A DNA stretch of 64,000 nucleotides, from the NCBI GenBank assembly GCA_035297145.1, contig DATGZN010000041.1, positions 35,533 to 99,532 of the forward strand. The letters are read 5' to 3'. Every line of letters begins with the position of its first letter. The stretch's first letter is position 1. Source of the stretch: QHXW01 sp035297145 (GTDB lineage: Bacteria > Acidobacteriota > Terriglobia > Bryobacterales > Bryobacteraceae). A program made the position numbers and the translations under genes. The notes beneath the pieces were generated by a model. The model ran no database searches, was not told the DNA's origin, and saw only the letters and a program-made list of their open reading frames with translations. Shown here in pieces: positions 25,184 through 33,859 of the stretch.

Positions 25184-27298
25184 TTAATCTCCGAACGACC
25201 CGACTTCCTCCCGATCCTCGGCCTTCTTGGCGGGCGCGGCAGGCTTCAGGCCGGCGATACCGTTCAGTGGCACGAACCCGGCATCCACCTTTTCTTTCAG
25301 CACTACTTCCCGATACAGCTTCATCATGCGCGCATCGTTCTCGGCTTCTTTGCGCAGTTTCTCGTTCCGTTCGCGGATCTTCTCTTCGCGCGCCGTCTTG
25401 GCGATTCCCAGTTTGTCCAGATCGTGTTGAATGCCCGCAGCCACGGCTTCCTGATTCAGCACCAGGTGATGCTGTACCTCGGGAAGCGGTACATCGTGAT
25501 TACCCGCAAAAATCTCATGCCGCCCGCGCTCTTCATACCACTTGGTGAGCGTGGCGGTCATGTGCATCTTCTCCACGATGTTGCGCCAGCCCACACCGGT
25601 GTTGTACGCGCAGAACGAGATCTCGCCTTCCTGCGTCGCGTAGGGAATGATGCACTGCTCTGTGCGCCGGAAATCGTAGTTGAACAGGTCCTGGAACCAC
25701 ATGCCGGCGACGAACAGGAAATTCCACCGGTCCCCGCGCCGTTTCTGAATGTCCGCCATCGTGCGATCGCCGGAAACCTTGCCGTAGTTACGGCCGGTGG
25801 CGCCGAAACACTTGTCGAACTTCGTAAGCAGATCCGTCAGTTTGAAGTGTCTGGGCGATTTGAACGGATCGTAATTCCGCAAGAGAGACAGCGCCACGCC
25901 CACTACCGAGAGGAACTTGCCGCGCGCCGCGTCATTGACACGCGCCACATCTTTTGCCAGCCGCTCGGCGTTGAGGAACGACGTCACCGGCGCCCGTTCC
26001 TTGGTTTCCTTGTCGACCATGATCGCCAAGCCCACACCGCAGTTCGGATGGCAGCCGCAGCTTAATTGCCCCCACTCGTGCTGCGGGCCATGCACCAGGT
26101 CGGCCCAGTCGGAGAACGTGCTCATGAAGGAGATGGGGAACCAATCCCTCTCCGGTTCGCCAATTCCCATCTGGTTCTTGAGATCGTGCGCCAGGTGGGA
26201 AAGCGTGTAGCGCTGTGCGTGCCGGCGATCGTCGCTGATGGCCTCATCGCGGCCCGTGAAGGATACCGGCTGGAACGAGCAGAAGGAGATCTTCTTTGGA
26301 TTGTCGAGTGCGAATTCGACGATACGACCCACCTGCTCGTTGTTGATTCCGTTCAGGATCGTGGTTACCGGAACGATCTCGACGCCCGCATTATGCAGAT
26401 TTTCGATGGCCTGCAATTTGACATCGAAAAGATTCCCCACCGCGCGGTGCGAATTGGCCGCGTTGCCGATGCCGTCGAATTGCAGGTAGGCATAGCGTAA
26501 GCCGGCTTCGCCCGCTTTCTTTGCAAACTCGGAGCTCTTCGCGAACTCGATACCGTTGGTCGCCGCCTGCACGCTGTTGTAACCCACGTGCCGTGAGTAC
26601 TTTATCGCATCCAGGAAATAAGGCGATAGCGTCGGCTCGCCGCCCGAGAATTGCACCGACATCTGCCGTCGCGGCTTGATCGAAATGGCATTGTCGAGCA
26701 TGGTCTTGATTTCTTCCCAGCTCAACTCGTGCACAAACCCGACCTGGTTGGCGTCCATGAAGCAGGGATCGCACATCATGTTGCAGCGGTTCGTGAGGTC
26801 GATGGTCAGAACCGAACCGCGCCCGTGCTTGATCGTGCTCGATCCATGGTTGTGCAGTTTCTCGTCGGCGTGCGCGCGAATATCACGGCCCGGAAAAACT
26901 TCCTCCAGGTGCTTGAAGAACGCCGTGTCGATGGCCATCACGTCCTCGAAGTGGCCGTGCACCGGGCAGTCCTTTACCATCAGGATCTTGCCGTCGCGCT
27001 CGATGACCTTGGCTTTGATTTCGCCGACTTTTTCCTTCAGCAGAATCGTGTAGTCACGCTTGCCGTCGAGGATCTCCTTGCGAATCTCGGGGATACACTT
27101 CGGACACAGCGAATCGGTCTCGCGCGGCCAACCGAGAGGAGGCTTGGTCTTCTCGTAAGACTTCAGCAGAGGCTTTTCCGACCATTTGGGGGTGAATGAT
27201 GGATTCTGCTTGATCTGGTTCAGTTTATCGAAAACTGTCCACGCGGCCCCAGCCGCAACTGTCACTACTTTTTCCGCGTATTTGATCGGCTTGTGCAT
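25184..27298 (-). CDS. MJ0619/Tes-like radical SAM enzyme, candidate membrane-spanning lipid synthase
   Basis: 704 residues. N-terminal rubredoxin-like knot: CPKC at 65-68 and CPVHG at 111-115. Radical SAM motif CNMMCDPCF at 172-180, then QFSGGEPTLSP. More Cys pairs lie further on (SCGCHPNC; later single Cys in EQCIIPY and ISFCAYNTG), consistent with auxiliary clusters. This layout is that of the MJ0619 family, which includes archaeal tetraether synthase (Tes) and bacterial homologues tied to membrane-spanning lipids; such lipids are known in Acidobacteria. The first ~25 residues (VVTVAAGAAWTVF) could sit in the membrane. Ends at a strong terminator. The assignment to lipid coupling is inference. 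Confidence 0.75.
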   Translation of the reverse strand: MHKPIKYAEKVVTVAAGAAWTVFDKLNQIKQNPSFTPKWSEKPLLKSYEKTKPPLGWPRETDSLCPKCIPEIRKEILDGKRDYTILLKEKVGEIKAKVIERDGKILMVKDCPVHGHFEDVMAIDTAFFKHLEEVFPGRDIRAHADEKLHNHGSSTIKHGRGSVLTIDLTNRCNMMCDPCFMDANQVGFVHELSWEEIKTMLDNAISIKPRRQMSVQFSGGEPTLSPYFLDAIKYSRHVGYNSVQAATNGIEFAKSSEFAKKAGEAGLRYAYLQFDGIGNAANSHRAVGNLFDVKLQAIENLHNAGVEIVPVTTILNGINNEQVGRIVEFALDNPKKISFCSFQPVSFTGRDEAISDDRRHAQRYTLSHLAHDLKNQMGIGEPERDWFPISFMSTFSDWADLVHGPQHEWGQLSCGCHPNCGVGLAIMVDKETKERAPVTSFLNAERLAKDVARVNDAARGKFLSVVGVALSLLRNYDPFKSPRHFKLTDLLTKFDKCFGATGRNYGKVSGDRTMADIQKRRGDRWNFLFVAGMWFQDLFNYDFRRTEQCIIPYATQEGEISFCAYNTGVGWRNIVEKMHMTATLTKWYEERGRHEIFAGNHDVPLPEVQHHLVLNQEAVAAGIQHDLDKLGIAKTAREEKIRERNEKLRKEAENDARMMKLYREVVLKEKVDAGFVPLNGIAGLKPAAPAKKAEDREEVGSFGD

Positions 27299-27878
27299 AT
27301 TCTCTCTCTTATCTTATGCTTACAAGTGTTCACAGAGGTTCCCGTGAATGCGTACGCCTACAGTATTCGTGGCTTTCCAACGAGTATAGTCCAGCCTACC
27401 TGCCGGTACTAATGGAATGAATTAAGCAGCCTCTTTTCTTAGCTGTGTGGTGATCCCCGCCGGTTGAACGGCTACTTCCGGCATCCGGCGAATCGCGCCG
27501 ATAACACCATGAATTCAGCCAGCTTATGGGCTTCTCAGCTCGTTTTTGGAACTTTCGTTACATTTCTTGTTCTGAAGCCTATTGCAAGAATAGAGTGCTA
27601 TGTTAAGTTTGTGTAAACCATCTTCCCCCCGGAAGGAACGGTGACACAGCGGATTTCCAGGCATTCTGAGGCGCCCAGGAGCTTGGCCACACGGTCGCGC
27701 GACGGCGAACCGCGGGCTCTCCTAGCGGCGATTCCGGGTGAGCTACCAGATCGGTAACACTTGGGCGGAGTAGACGTGAGTCACAATGACGCAGGCAATC
27801 CATGCGGGACTGTAGCATGACTGTAGGTGACCGTACGGTGCCACAGACTTGCAAGATTCGCCATATGGTGACGAACTG
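27299..27878. other. intergenic region between divergent genes
   Basis: About 580 bp between the radical SAM gene and the histidine kinase. Stop codons are frequent in all frames up to about 27,600, and the part from 27,600 to 27,850 is GC-rich without a convincing frame. It probably holds the two divergent promoters. I see no riboswitch, repeat or RNA gene that I can defend. Confidence 0.4.
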
Positions 27879-29459
27879 ATGGGAGTCCGCCCGAAGCGCC
27901 AGCATGCCGCGAGCGGGGGCATTGGGCGGCTGCTCGCCGAGGACACTACCGAGGCAATGCTGGTGATCGACGGAGAGACGCTGGCTATTCTGGACGCCAA
28001 CCGCGCGGCAGCCGAGAAATACGGTTACAGTGGCGAGGAGTTGCGCCGGATGCGGCTCACGAGCCTGATCTCGTCTGAAGATCGCATGCATTTCGATGAA
28101 ACGCTGCGCCGCGACGAACGAGCCGCGCCAGATTTCTTCGATATCCGGCACGTCCTCAAGAACGGGAAATCGATTGAAGTGGACATGCTGATGCACCGCA
28201 TTCAATACGGCGGAAAAAAGGCCATGCTGGTGGTGCCGCAGGATGCCACTCGGCGCCACCATCTGGAAGAGCAACTCCGCCAAGCGCAGAAGATGGAAGC
28301 CGTGGGGATGTTGGCGGGGGGCATCGCGCACGATTTTAACAACCTGTTGACCATCATCAACGGCTACAGCCAGATGGTGCTGGGCAACCTGCCCGAGGGT
28401 GACGACAACCGCAACTCCGTCGAGCAGATCATGAAGGCCGGGGAGCGCGCGGCCGAGTTAACACACCAACTCCTCACCTTCAGCCGCCGCCAGGTGGTGC
28501 GGCCCAAGGTGCTGGATTTGAACACGGTGGTGACGGCGACCGCGGTCATGCTGCGCCGCCTCATTGGAGAACACATCGAGCTGCGCATCGTGGTCGGCCC
28601 GCACCTGGCAAAAATCCATGCCGACGCCGGCCAACTGCATCAAGTCATCCTCAATCTCGCGGTGAATTCACGCGATGCCATGCCGAACGGCGGCACGCTC
28701 ATTCTCGAAACCCAGAATGTAGAACTTGGAGAAGCGTACGGCGGCGCGAACGCCACGATTCGGCCCGGGCATTACGTCATGCTGGCCGTCACCGACACCG
28801 GAATTGGGATGGATGAGCAGACACGCTCCCGTCTATTCGAGCCCTTTTTCACTACCAAGTCCCAGGGCCAAGGCACGGGATTGGGCCTTTCCACGGTTTA
28901 CGGAATCGTCAAGCAGAGCAACTGCGAGATTGTGGTCTACAGCGAACCGGGGCACGGAACTTGCGTGAAGATTTATTTTCCCGTTGTGACGGAAGAGCCC
29001 GTGGAAGACACCTTGGAGAGCTTGCGGTCGCAGGTGTTGTCGGGCACGGAAACGATTCTGCTGGTGGAGGACGACGAGGCGGTCCGAAGACTGGTGCGCC
29101 GCACTTTGGAGAAACAGGGTTACCAGCTGCTGGTGGCGGCTAGTGGAACGGAAGCTCTGGAAATCGTCCAGGGCCACCCAGGACGAATCCACCTGGTGAT
29201 CTCCGACGTCGTCATGCCACAGATGGGTGGCCGGCAACTGGCCGAGCGGCTGCAGGCTCTGCGCCCCAAAATCCGCGTGCTTTTCGTCTCCGGTTACACG
29301 GAAAACTCCATCTTGAGCAGAGGCAATCTGGTGGAGGGCGAAGCATTTCTGCAAAAGCCATTCACCCCGCTGGCTCTGGCGCGGCGCGTGCGTGAACTGT
29401 TGGACATGGCCGAGGGCGAGCTAGGCTCTCACAAGACCGAGGGCTCCACCAACTCTTAG
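27879..29459 (+). CDS. PAS-containing hybrid histidine kinase
   Basis: 526 residues from ATG 27879; a TTG at 27849 would add 10 residues and neither has a strong ribosome-binding site. Order: PAS (LVIDGETLAILDANRAAAEKY), HisKA-type box GGIAHDFNNLLT with the phospho-His, ATPase N box NLAVNSRDAMPNGG, G boxes DTGIGMD and GTGLGLSTVYGI, then a receiver domain (ILLVEDDEAVRRL, ISDVVMPQMGG, SGYTEN, LQKPF). No membrane segment, so cytoplasmic. The fused receiver suggests a phosphorelay or self-regulation. Signal unknown. Confidence 0.93.
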   Translation: MGVRPKRQHAASGGIGRLLAEDTTEAMLVIDGETLAILDANRAAAEKYGYSGEELRRMRLTSLISSEDRMHFDETLRRDERAAPDFFDIRHVLKNGKSIEVDMLMHRIQYGGKKAMLVVPQDATRRHHLEEQLRQAQKMEAVGMLAGGIAHDFNNLLTIINGYSQMVLGNLPEGDDNRNSVEQIMKAGERAAELTHQLLTFSRRQVVRPKVLDLNTVVTATAVMLRRLIGEHIELRIVVGPHLAKIHADAGQLHQVILNLAVNSRDAMPNGGTLILETQNVELGEAYGGANATIRPGHYVMLAVTDTGIGMDEQTRSRLFEPFFTTKSQGQGTGLGLSTVYGIVKQSNCEIVVYSEPGHGTCVKIYFPVVTEEPVEDTLESLRSQVLSGTETILLVEDDEAVRRLVRRTLEKQGYQLLVAASGTEALEIVQGHPGRIHLVISDVVMPQMGGRQLAERLQALRPKIRVLFVSGYTENSILSRGNLVEGEAFLQKPFTPLALARRVRELLDMAEGELGSHKTEGSTNS

Positions 29460-29513
29460 CCAAGGTTCTCGCGATTCACTCGATTCTCGTAGACGTGTGG
29501 GGGGATTTTACTC

Positions 29514-30341
29514 CTACAGCAGGCCCCAGTACCAGTGAATGACGGGCGCGCCGGTGAGCGCGACGAGGATTCCGGCGAACCCGAGAAACGCACCGAAAGG
29601 CAGCTCGTAGGTGGATGCGTCCTTCTTGGTCGCGTAGATGTAAATCAATCCGACGACGGAGCCCGCAATCGATCCGACAACCAACGTCAGCAGCGCTGCG
29701 CGCAGACCCAAGAACGCCCCTACCATGGCCATCATTTTCACGTCGCCCAACCCAAGGCCTTCTTTGTGGCGGATTTTCTCGAACACCCAGCCGCCGAGGC
29801 CGAGGAAACCGGCAGGCAACACGGCGCCCGCCAAAGATTCCGCGAGCGACGCCCAGTGCGGGCTGGGATGAAACCCGGCGATCGAAAGCGCCAGGCGAGC
29901 CACCATATCATCCACCGGCACAAACCAGGCGAAGAGGAGACCAACCACGGTTCCACCGAGAGTGAGCTCATCCGGAAGAATGAGTGAGTCGAGATCCGTA
30001 AACGTCAGGCCGACCAGCAGTGCGCAGAGGACGCACAACTTGAAGGCCACGGCCGTCGGCCCGAGCGCAAGGACAATCAAAAAGAACAGCAGCCCGGTGA
30101 GAAGTTCGACGAGCGCGTAGCGGAAGGAAATGGGGGTCCCGCAATACCGGCATTTACGGCCCAGGAGAAAAAAGCTCAACACAGGGATGTTGTCGTACCA
30201 CGCAATCTGCTTCTGGCATCCCGGACAGAACGAGCGCGGCTTGATAACGGAAAGATCGCGTGGCAAGCGATAGATGCAAACGTTCAAAAAGCTGCCGATG
30301 ACCAAACCGTATAGAAACGCAATCAAGGAAAAGGCGATCAC
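29514..30341 (-). CDS. pilD: prepilin peptidase (A24), PilD-like
   Basis: 275 residues with about eight membrane segments. N-terminal methylase part has VIGSFLNVCIYRLP and two zinc CxxC pairs (FCPGC and CRYCG). Catalytic aspartates are in FTDLDSLILPD and GLGDVKMMAMVG. It cleaves and N-methylates type IV pilin or pseudopilin precursors. It overlaps the upstream glycosyltransferase by 4 nt at the end of a five-gene string. It could also process the Flp-type pilins at 57.0-57.4 kb, although those normally use a dedicated TadV. Confidence 0.93.
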   Translation of the reverse strand: MIAFSLIAFLYGLVIGSFLNVCIYRLPRDLSVIKPRSFCPGCQKQIAWYDNIPVLSFFLLGRKCRYCGTPISFRYALVELLTGLLFFLIVLALGPTAVAFKLCVLCALLVGLTFTDLDSLILPDELTLGGTVVGLLFAWFVPVDDMVARLALSIAGFHPSPHWASLAESLAGAVLPAGFLGLGGWVFEKIRHKEGLGLGDVKMMAMVGAFLGLRAALLTLVVGSIAGSVVGLIYIYATKKDASTYELPFGAFLGFAGILVALTGAPVIHWYWGLL

Positions 30342-31225
30342 GCGAGCGCCTCGTAGACGGCTATGGTGTCCGTGACCATGCGCTCGATAGAGAATCGCTG
30401 CTCGACCGTGCGGCGCGCCTCAGCGGCCAGAGATTGCGCGAGCGCGCGGTCGTCATGGAGGCGGCGCACGGCAGAGGCAATGGCTTCGGGCGAATTCTCG
30501 ATCAGTAAGCCCGTGCGCTCGTTCTCGACGATCTCGGGGATGCCGCCAACATTGCTGGCGATGACGGGTACGCCGGCGGCCATGGCCAGAAGGACCGCCG
30601 AGCCGAGTCCTTCGGATTCTGTGATGTAGACGAACATTCCGGCGCGCGCGAGGTCCTTCTCGAGATCGTGCGAGATGAGCGGACTCAGGCCCGCCTGTTT
30701 CATGCCCGCGAGTGCCAGACGCATGCCTTTGCGCGGGTCCTGGCTTTCGGGCACCACGATCTCCGAACCCTGCGAAACGGGCAGCATCGGCACGCCATCA
30801 TACACTATGCTGATTCGCGATGGCGCGATCCCGGCGGCGAGCAAGGTCTTCCTTACGAAGTCAGAGACGGCGATGTAATGTGCGGCGCGCGTGTATTTCC
30901 AGTGCGAAACGAGATTGCGCTGAACGGCAAACGCCACGCGGCGCGAAACCACGAGACGAACGGGCGCGACCATAACGGCGGTGGTGTGCGATCGCGCATC
31001 GTGCGCGTGGGTAACGTCGGCCCCGCGGCTCGATCGGCGCACGGACAACAAATTCACGGCGTGCACCTCGATCCCGCGTCTTTGGGCTTCTTTGAATAGC
31101 GGCGCGCCATCGCGCGCGAGCAGCACACTCTCATGGCCGCGTGCCCGCAAACCTTCGACCAGGCGCAACACCTGCCACTGCCCGCCGCGCATTTCGGTTC
31201 CGGAATCAATATGAAGAATCCGCAT
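30338..31225 (-). CDS. glycosyltransferase family 4 (short)
   Basis: 295 residues from ATG 31225. N-terminal part MRILHIDSGTEMRGGQWQVL and the C-terminal Rossmann half with ITESEGLGSAVLLAMAAGVP and SNVGGIPEIV (donor-binding Glu motif). It is about 70 residues shorter than typical GT4; the stretch between VYDGVPMLP and RKGMRLALAGMKQAG is compressed, as in several acidobacterial members. Probably acts in envelope glycan synthesis, given the GT2 neighbour. Sugar and acceptor unknown. Confidence 0.85.
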   Translation of the reverse strand: MRILHIDSGTEMRGGQWQVLRLVEGLRARGHESVLLARDGAPLFKEAQRRGIEVHAVNLLSVRRSSRGADVTHAHDARSHTTAVMVAPVRLVVSRRVAFAVQRNLVSHWKYTRAAHYIAVSDFVRKTLLAAGIAPSRISIVYDGVPMLPVSQGSEIVVPESQDPRKGMRLALAGMKQAGLSPLISHDLEKDLARAGMFVYITESEGLGSAVLLAMAAGVPVIASNVGGIPEIVENERTGLLIENSPEAIASAVRRLHDDRALAQSLAAEARRTVEQRFSIERMVTDTIAVYEALA

Positions 31226-31231
31226 GATCGC

Positions 31232-31256
31232 GGGCCACGCGTGCGTGGCCCCTACA
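31232..31256. repeat. REP-like hairpin between the GT2 and GT4 genes
   Basis: GGGCCACGC (31232-31240), 2 nt, GCGTGGCCC (31243-31251) forms a perfect 9-bp stem followed by CTACA, i.e. TGTAG plus hairpin on the minus strand. This is the same GTAG-foot layout as the hairpin in imuB, with a different stem sequence. It overlaps the GT2 stop codon. Confidence 0.5.
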
Positions 31257-31995
31257 TTGAGCTCATATTGCGGGCTTTGGCGTACTTCAAGAACGTGTAG
31301 AGTGCGGCCATGTATGCGATGGTGAGGCCTTCGAGGCCGTCCTGAAAGCCGCGCTGGAAGAAGTATGTCTTGGTGAAGGTCCAGGCAGGATCGAGAATCA
31401 TATTGCGCAGGTAGATTTCTTGCTTGCGGAACACCAACTCCTCGGCGGCGAGGGTGGTGTAGCGGTCCATGGTCTTGAGGTGCTCGGAGAGTGAGTCGCA
31501 GGTGTAGTGCAGCAGGTTCGCGTCCAGATGCCCCACGCGGCCGCTTACTTCGACGCTCTCGTGCACGAAATCGCCTACCCACTTAGCTTTGGCGCGATGG
31601 TAGAGGCGCACTTTGCGGTCGGGATACCAGCCGGAGTGCAGGATCCAGCGCCCCATGTATTGCGCGAGGCGCGGCACGGTGTAGGCGTCGTAACTCGGGC
31701 CTTTCTTCTTGAGCGTCCAGATCTCGCCTTCGAGCGACTCGCTCAAGGCTTCGTCGGCGTCCAAGGACAAGATCCAATCGTATGTGGCCTGGTCGGCGGC
31801 ATAGTTCTTCTGCGTCGCGTAGCCGTGCCAGGGGCTCTCCACGACCCGCGCGCCAAGGTTCGAGGCCAGCTCCACCGTGCGGTCGTTCGAGCCCGAATCC
31901 ACCACCACAATCTCGTCGCAGCATCGCAGGCTTTCGATGGACCTCGCGATTTTGCGCTCCTCGTTCAGCGTGATGATGGTCGCGGTGATCTTCAT
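31252..31995 (-). CDS. glycosyltransferase family 2, WaaE/KdtX-like
   Basis: 247 residues. GT-A features: ATIITLNEERKIARSIES, VVVDSGSNDRT, and the DxD-type LSLDADEALS. Closest in style to the LPS-core glycosyltransferases of the WaaE group (GWYPDRKVRLYHR, WVGDFVHESVEV). The C-terminal amphipathic region (FQDGLEGLTIAYMAALYTFLKY) would attach to the membrane. It starts 7 bp after the M50 protease stop. Confidence 0.88.
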   Translation of the reverse strand: MKITATIITLNEERKIARSIESLRCCDEIVVVDSGSNDRTVELASNLGARVVESPWHGYATQKNYAADQATYDWILSLDADEALSESLEGEIWTLKKKGPSYDAYTVPRLAQYMGRWILHSGWYPDRKVRLYHRAKAKWVGDFVHESVEVSGRVGHLDANLLHYTCDSLSEHLKTMDRYTTLAAEELVFRKQEIYLRNMILDPAWTFTKTYFFQRGFQDGLEGLTIAYMAALYTFLKYAKARNMSSM

Positions 31996-32002
31996 AGGCG
32001 GC

Positions 32003-32998
32003 TCAGAAACCGCCGGTGTAGGCGATGGGAGCGAGGGTGAAGCTCAGCAGAAAAATCGCCAGGGCCAGGGCGGCCAGCTTGCGACGGCGCGGGCCGAGCT
32101 CCGAGGGATCGTAGATGGCGGGATGGCGCATGCCGAAGATCAGCAGTAACACGGCCCAGAGCAACCAGCCCGGCCAGAAAAACATCGGGTAGAACAGCCC
32201 ACACACGCCGACGGGAATCAGCACGGCGGTGAAGATGCGGGAAAGCAGCTTGTGACGGTCGCCGACGATCGAATAGAGAATGTGGCCGCCGTCAAGCTGG
32301 CCGATGGGCAGGAGGTTGAGGGCCGTGGCGAGAATACCGATCCACGCCGCCCGCGCCACCGGATGCAAGTAGATGTCGGCCGTCCCGACATGCGGAAAAA
32401 TGGCGCGTTCGACGAGCCAGAGCAATGCCGGCGTACCGAAGATCATGCCACCCTGATGCGCGATGCCGGGAATCACTTTCGAGTACGCGAGGCCAATGGC
32501 TAACGCCGGCAGCAGGAAAACAAATCCGGCCAGCGGCCCCGCCACCCCTACGTCGAATAGCACGCGCTTGCTGAAGATCGGTTCCCGGATGCGAATGAAA
32601 GCTCCGAGCGTGCCGGTGAATGTCGGGGCGGGCAGAAAATAGGGCAGGCTGGCATCCACGTGGTAGTACATGCATGCGAGGTAATGGCCGAATTCGTGCG
32701 CCAGGAGAATGGTCAGCAGGGTAAGCGCGAACGGCAGGCCCCCTAAGAGAAATGCAGGGTTGCGCCAAAAAGTCAGAAACGTTTCGAGATCACGCTCCAG
32801 ATCGAACGAGGGCAGGTTGTGCGCGAAATTGTATTGCATGCGCGCGCCGACGATTGTCGTGGAGGCCAGCGTCAGGAAAAACATCAGCGCATGCAGCCAG
32901 TAACGCGGCCGGCGCCGTGCCTGAGAGACGATCTGGGAGTGCGCGCCGTTGACCGGGGCAGGGGGATAGCAAGCCGCTGAAAAATCCTGCGGAGACAC
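32003..32998 (-). CDS. M50 site-2-type intramembrane metalloprotease
   Basis: 331 residues with 6-7 membrane segments. Zinc motif HEFGHYLACMYYHVDAS in a membrane segment and the second motif LLPIGQLDGGHIL supplying the third ligand. There is no PDZ domain, unlike RseP. Such proteases cut membrane-bound regulators or signal peptides within the bilayer. It lies 15 bp after the HU gene and 7 bp before the GT2 gene, so is likely co-transcribed with both. Confidence 0.9.
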   Translation of the reverse strand: MSPQDFSAACYPPAPVNGAHSQIVSQARRRPRYWLHALMFFLTLASTTIVGARMQYNFAHNLPSFDLERDLETFLTFWRNPAFLLGGLPFALTLLTILLAHEFGHYLACMYYHVDASLPYFLPAPTFTGTLGAFIRIREPIFSKRVLFDVGVAGPLAGFVFLLPALAIGLAYSKVIPGIAHQGGMIFGTPALLWLVERAIFPHVGTADIYLHPVARAAWIGILATALNLLPIGQLDGGHILYSIVGDRHKLLSRIFTAVLIPVGVCGLFYPMFFWPGWLLWAVLLLIFGMRHPAIYDPSELGPRRRKLAALALAIFLLSFTLAPIAYTGGF

Positions 32999-33013
32999 GA
33001 ATGATCCGACGTT

Positions 33014-33283
33014 CTACTGCAGCGTCTGCAGCTCCTTGCCGGGTTTGAAACGGACGGCCTTGCCGGGAGGAATGGAAACTTCCGCGCCCGTTCGCGGATT
33101 CCGGCCGATGCCCGTCTTGCGAGGTTTGACGTTGAACACGCCGAAGCCACGCAACTCGATGCGGTCGCCATGCTCCAGCGCCTTCTTCATGGTTTCAAAA
33201 ACCGTTTCGACCGCCATTTCCGCCTTGGTTTTGGTAATGCCGGTCTTGTTCACGACTTCGTTGATAATGTCGAGCTTAATCAA
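33014..33283 (-). CDS. HU/IHF-family DNA-binding protein
   Basis: 89 residues starting at TTG 33283, chosen because GGGAGG lies 5 bases upstream; it gives the family's usual start IKLDIINEVVNKTG. Hallmarks: HGDRIELRGFGVFNVKPRK and the DNA-binding arm GRNPRTGAEVSIPPGKAVRFKPGKEL. A nucleoid-associated DNA-bending protein. An ATG at 33313 is open but has no ribosome-binding site. First gene of the minus-strand string leading to pilD. Confidence 0.92.
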   Translation of the reverse strand: MIKLDIINEVVNKTGITKTKAEMAVETVFETMKKALEHGDRIELRGFGVFNVKPRKTGIGRNPRTGAEVSIPPGKAVRFKPGKELQTLQ

Positions 33284-33313
33284 ATCATCCTCCCGCGCAA
33301 CGGACAACATCAT

Positions 33314-33331
33314 GATAAGATTAGGCTTATC
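33314..33331. promoter_or_regulatory. palindrome between HU and flavin reductase genes
   Basis: GATAAG (33314-33319), 6 nt, CTTATC (33326-33331) lies 3 bp before the reductase ATG and 31 bp before the HU start. Its position between divergent genes suits an operator. No factor identified. Confidence 0.4.
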
Positions 33332-33334
33332 GAC

Positions 33335-33853
33335 ATGTCAAGCAAGCCCGCGCGGCGGCCTCCCGCGCGCGTCGCGAAGGACCACTTCTGCCGCACCTGC
33401 GCGCGGTTTCCAACTGGGGTCACAATTCTGACTGTTCTCGATGCCGAAGGCGTGCCGCACGGCATGACGGCCAGTTCCTTTACGTCGGTTTCGCTCGATC
33501 CGCCGCTGGTGCTGGTTTGCGTGGATCATCGCGCCACGCTCATGGAACAACTGCGGCGGTGCGAACACTTCGGGATCAACATTTTGAGTGAAGAGCAGCA
33601 CGACCTTTCCACGCGTTTCGCCAGGCGGGGTGAGGGCAGGTTCAACGGGGTGGCGTGGAATGCCGGCCAGCATGGCGTACCGGTGATTCCTGGAGTACTG
33701 GCTGCCTTCGAATGCGGCATGCACAGGCTCATGGACGCGGGCGATCACGCCATTCTGATTGGCGAGGTGCTCCATGCCGAACATCAGGACGGCAGGCCGC
33801 TGGTTTATTTTGGCAGCGGATATCACAAGCTGGATGGAGCCAGTAGGGGGTAG
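33335..33853 (+). CDS. flavin reductase-like FMN-binding protein
   Basis: 172 residues from ATG 33335. The flavin reductase domain is recognisable by ARFPTGVTILTVLD, HGMTASSFTSVSLDPPLVLVCVDH, HFGINILSEEQ and GVLAAFECGMHRLMDAGDHAILIGEV. Known members reduce FMN or FAD with NAD(P)H, commonly for a two-component monooxygenase; no monooxygenase gene is adjacent. Cytoplasmic. Followed after 6 bp by the DUF885 gene. Confidence 0.9.
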   Translation: MSSKPARRPPARVAKDHFCRTCARFPTGVTILTVLDAEGVPHGMTASSFTSVSLDPPLVLVCVDHRATLMEQLRRCEHFGINILSEEQHDLSTRFARRGEGRFNGVAWNAGQHGVPVIPGVLAAFECGMHRLMDAGDHAILIGEVLHAEHQDGRPLVYFGSGYHKLDGASRG

Positions 33854-33859
33854 TCCATC

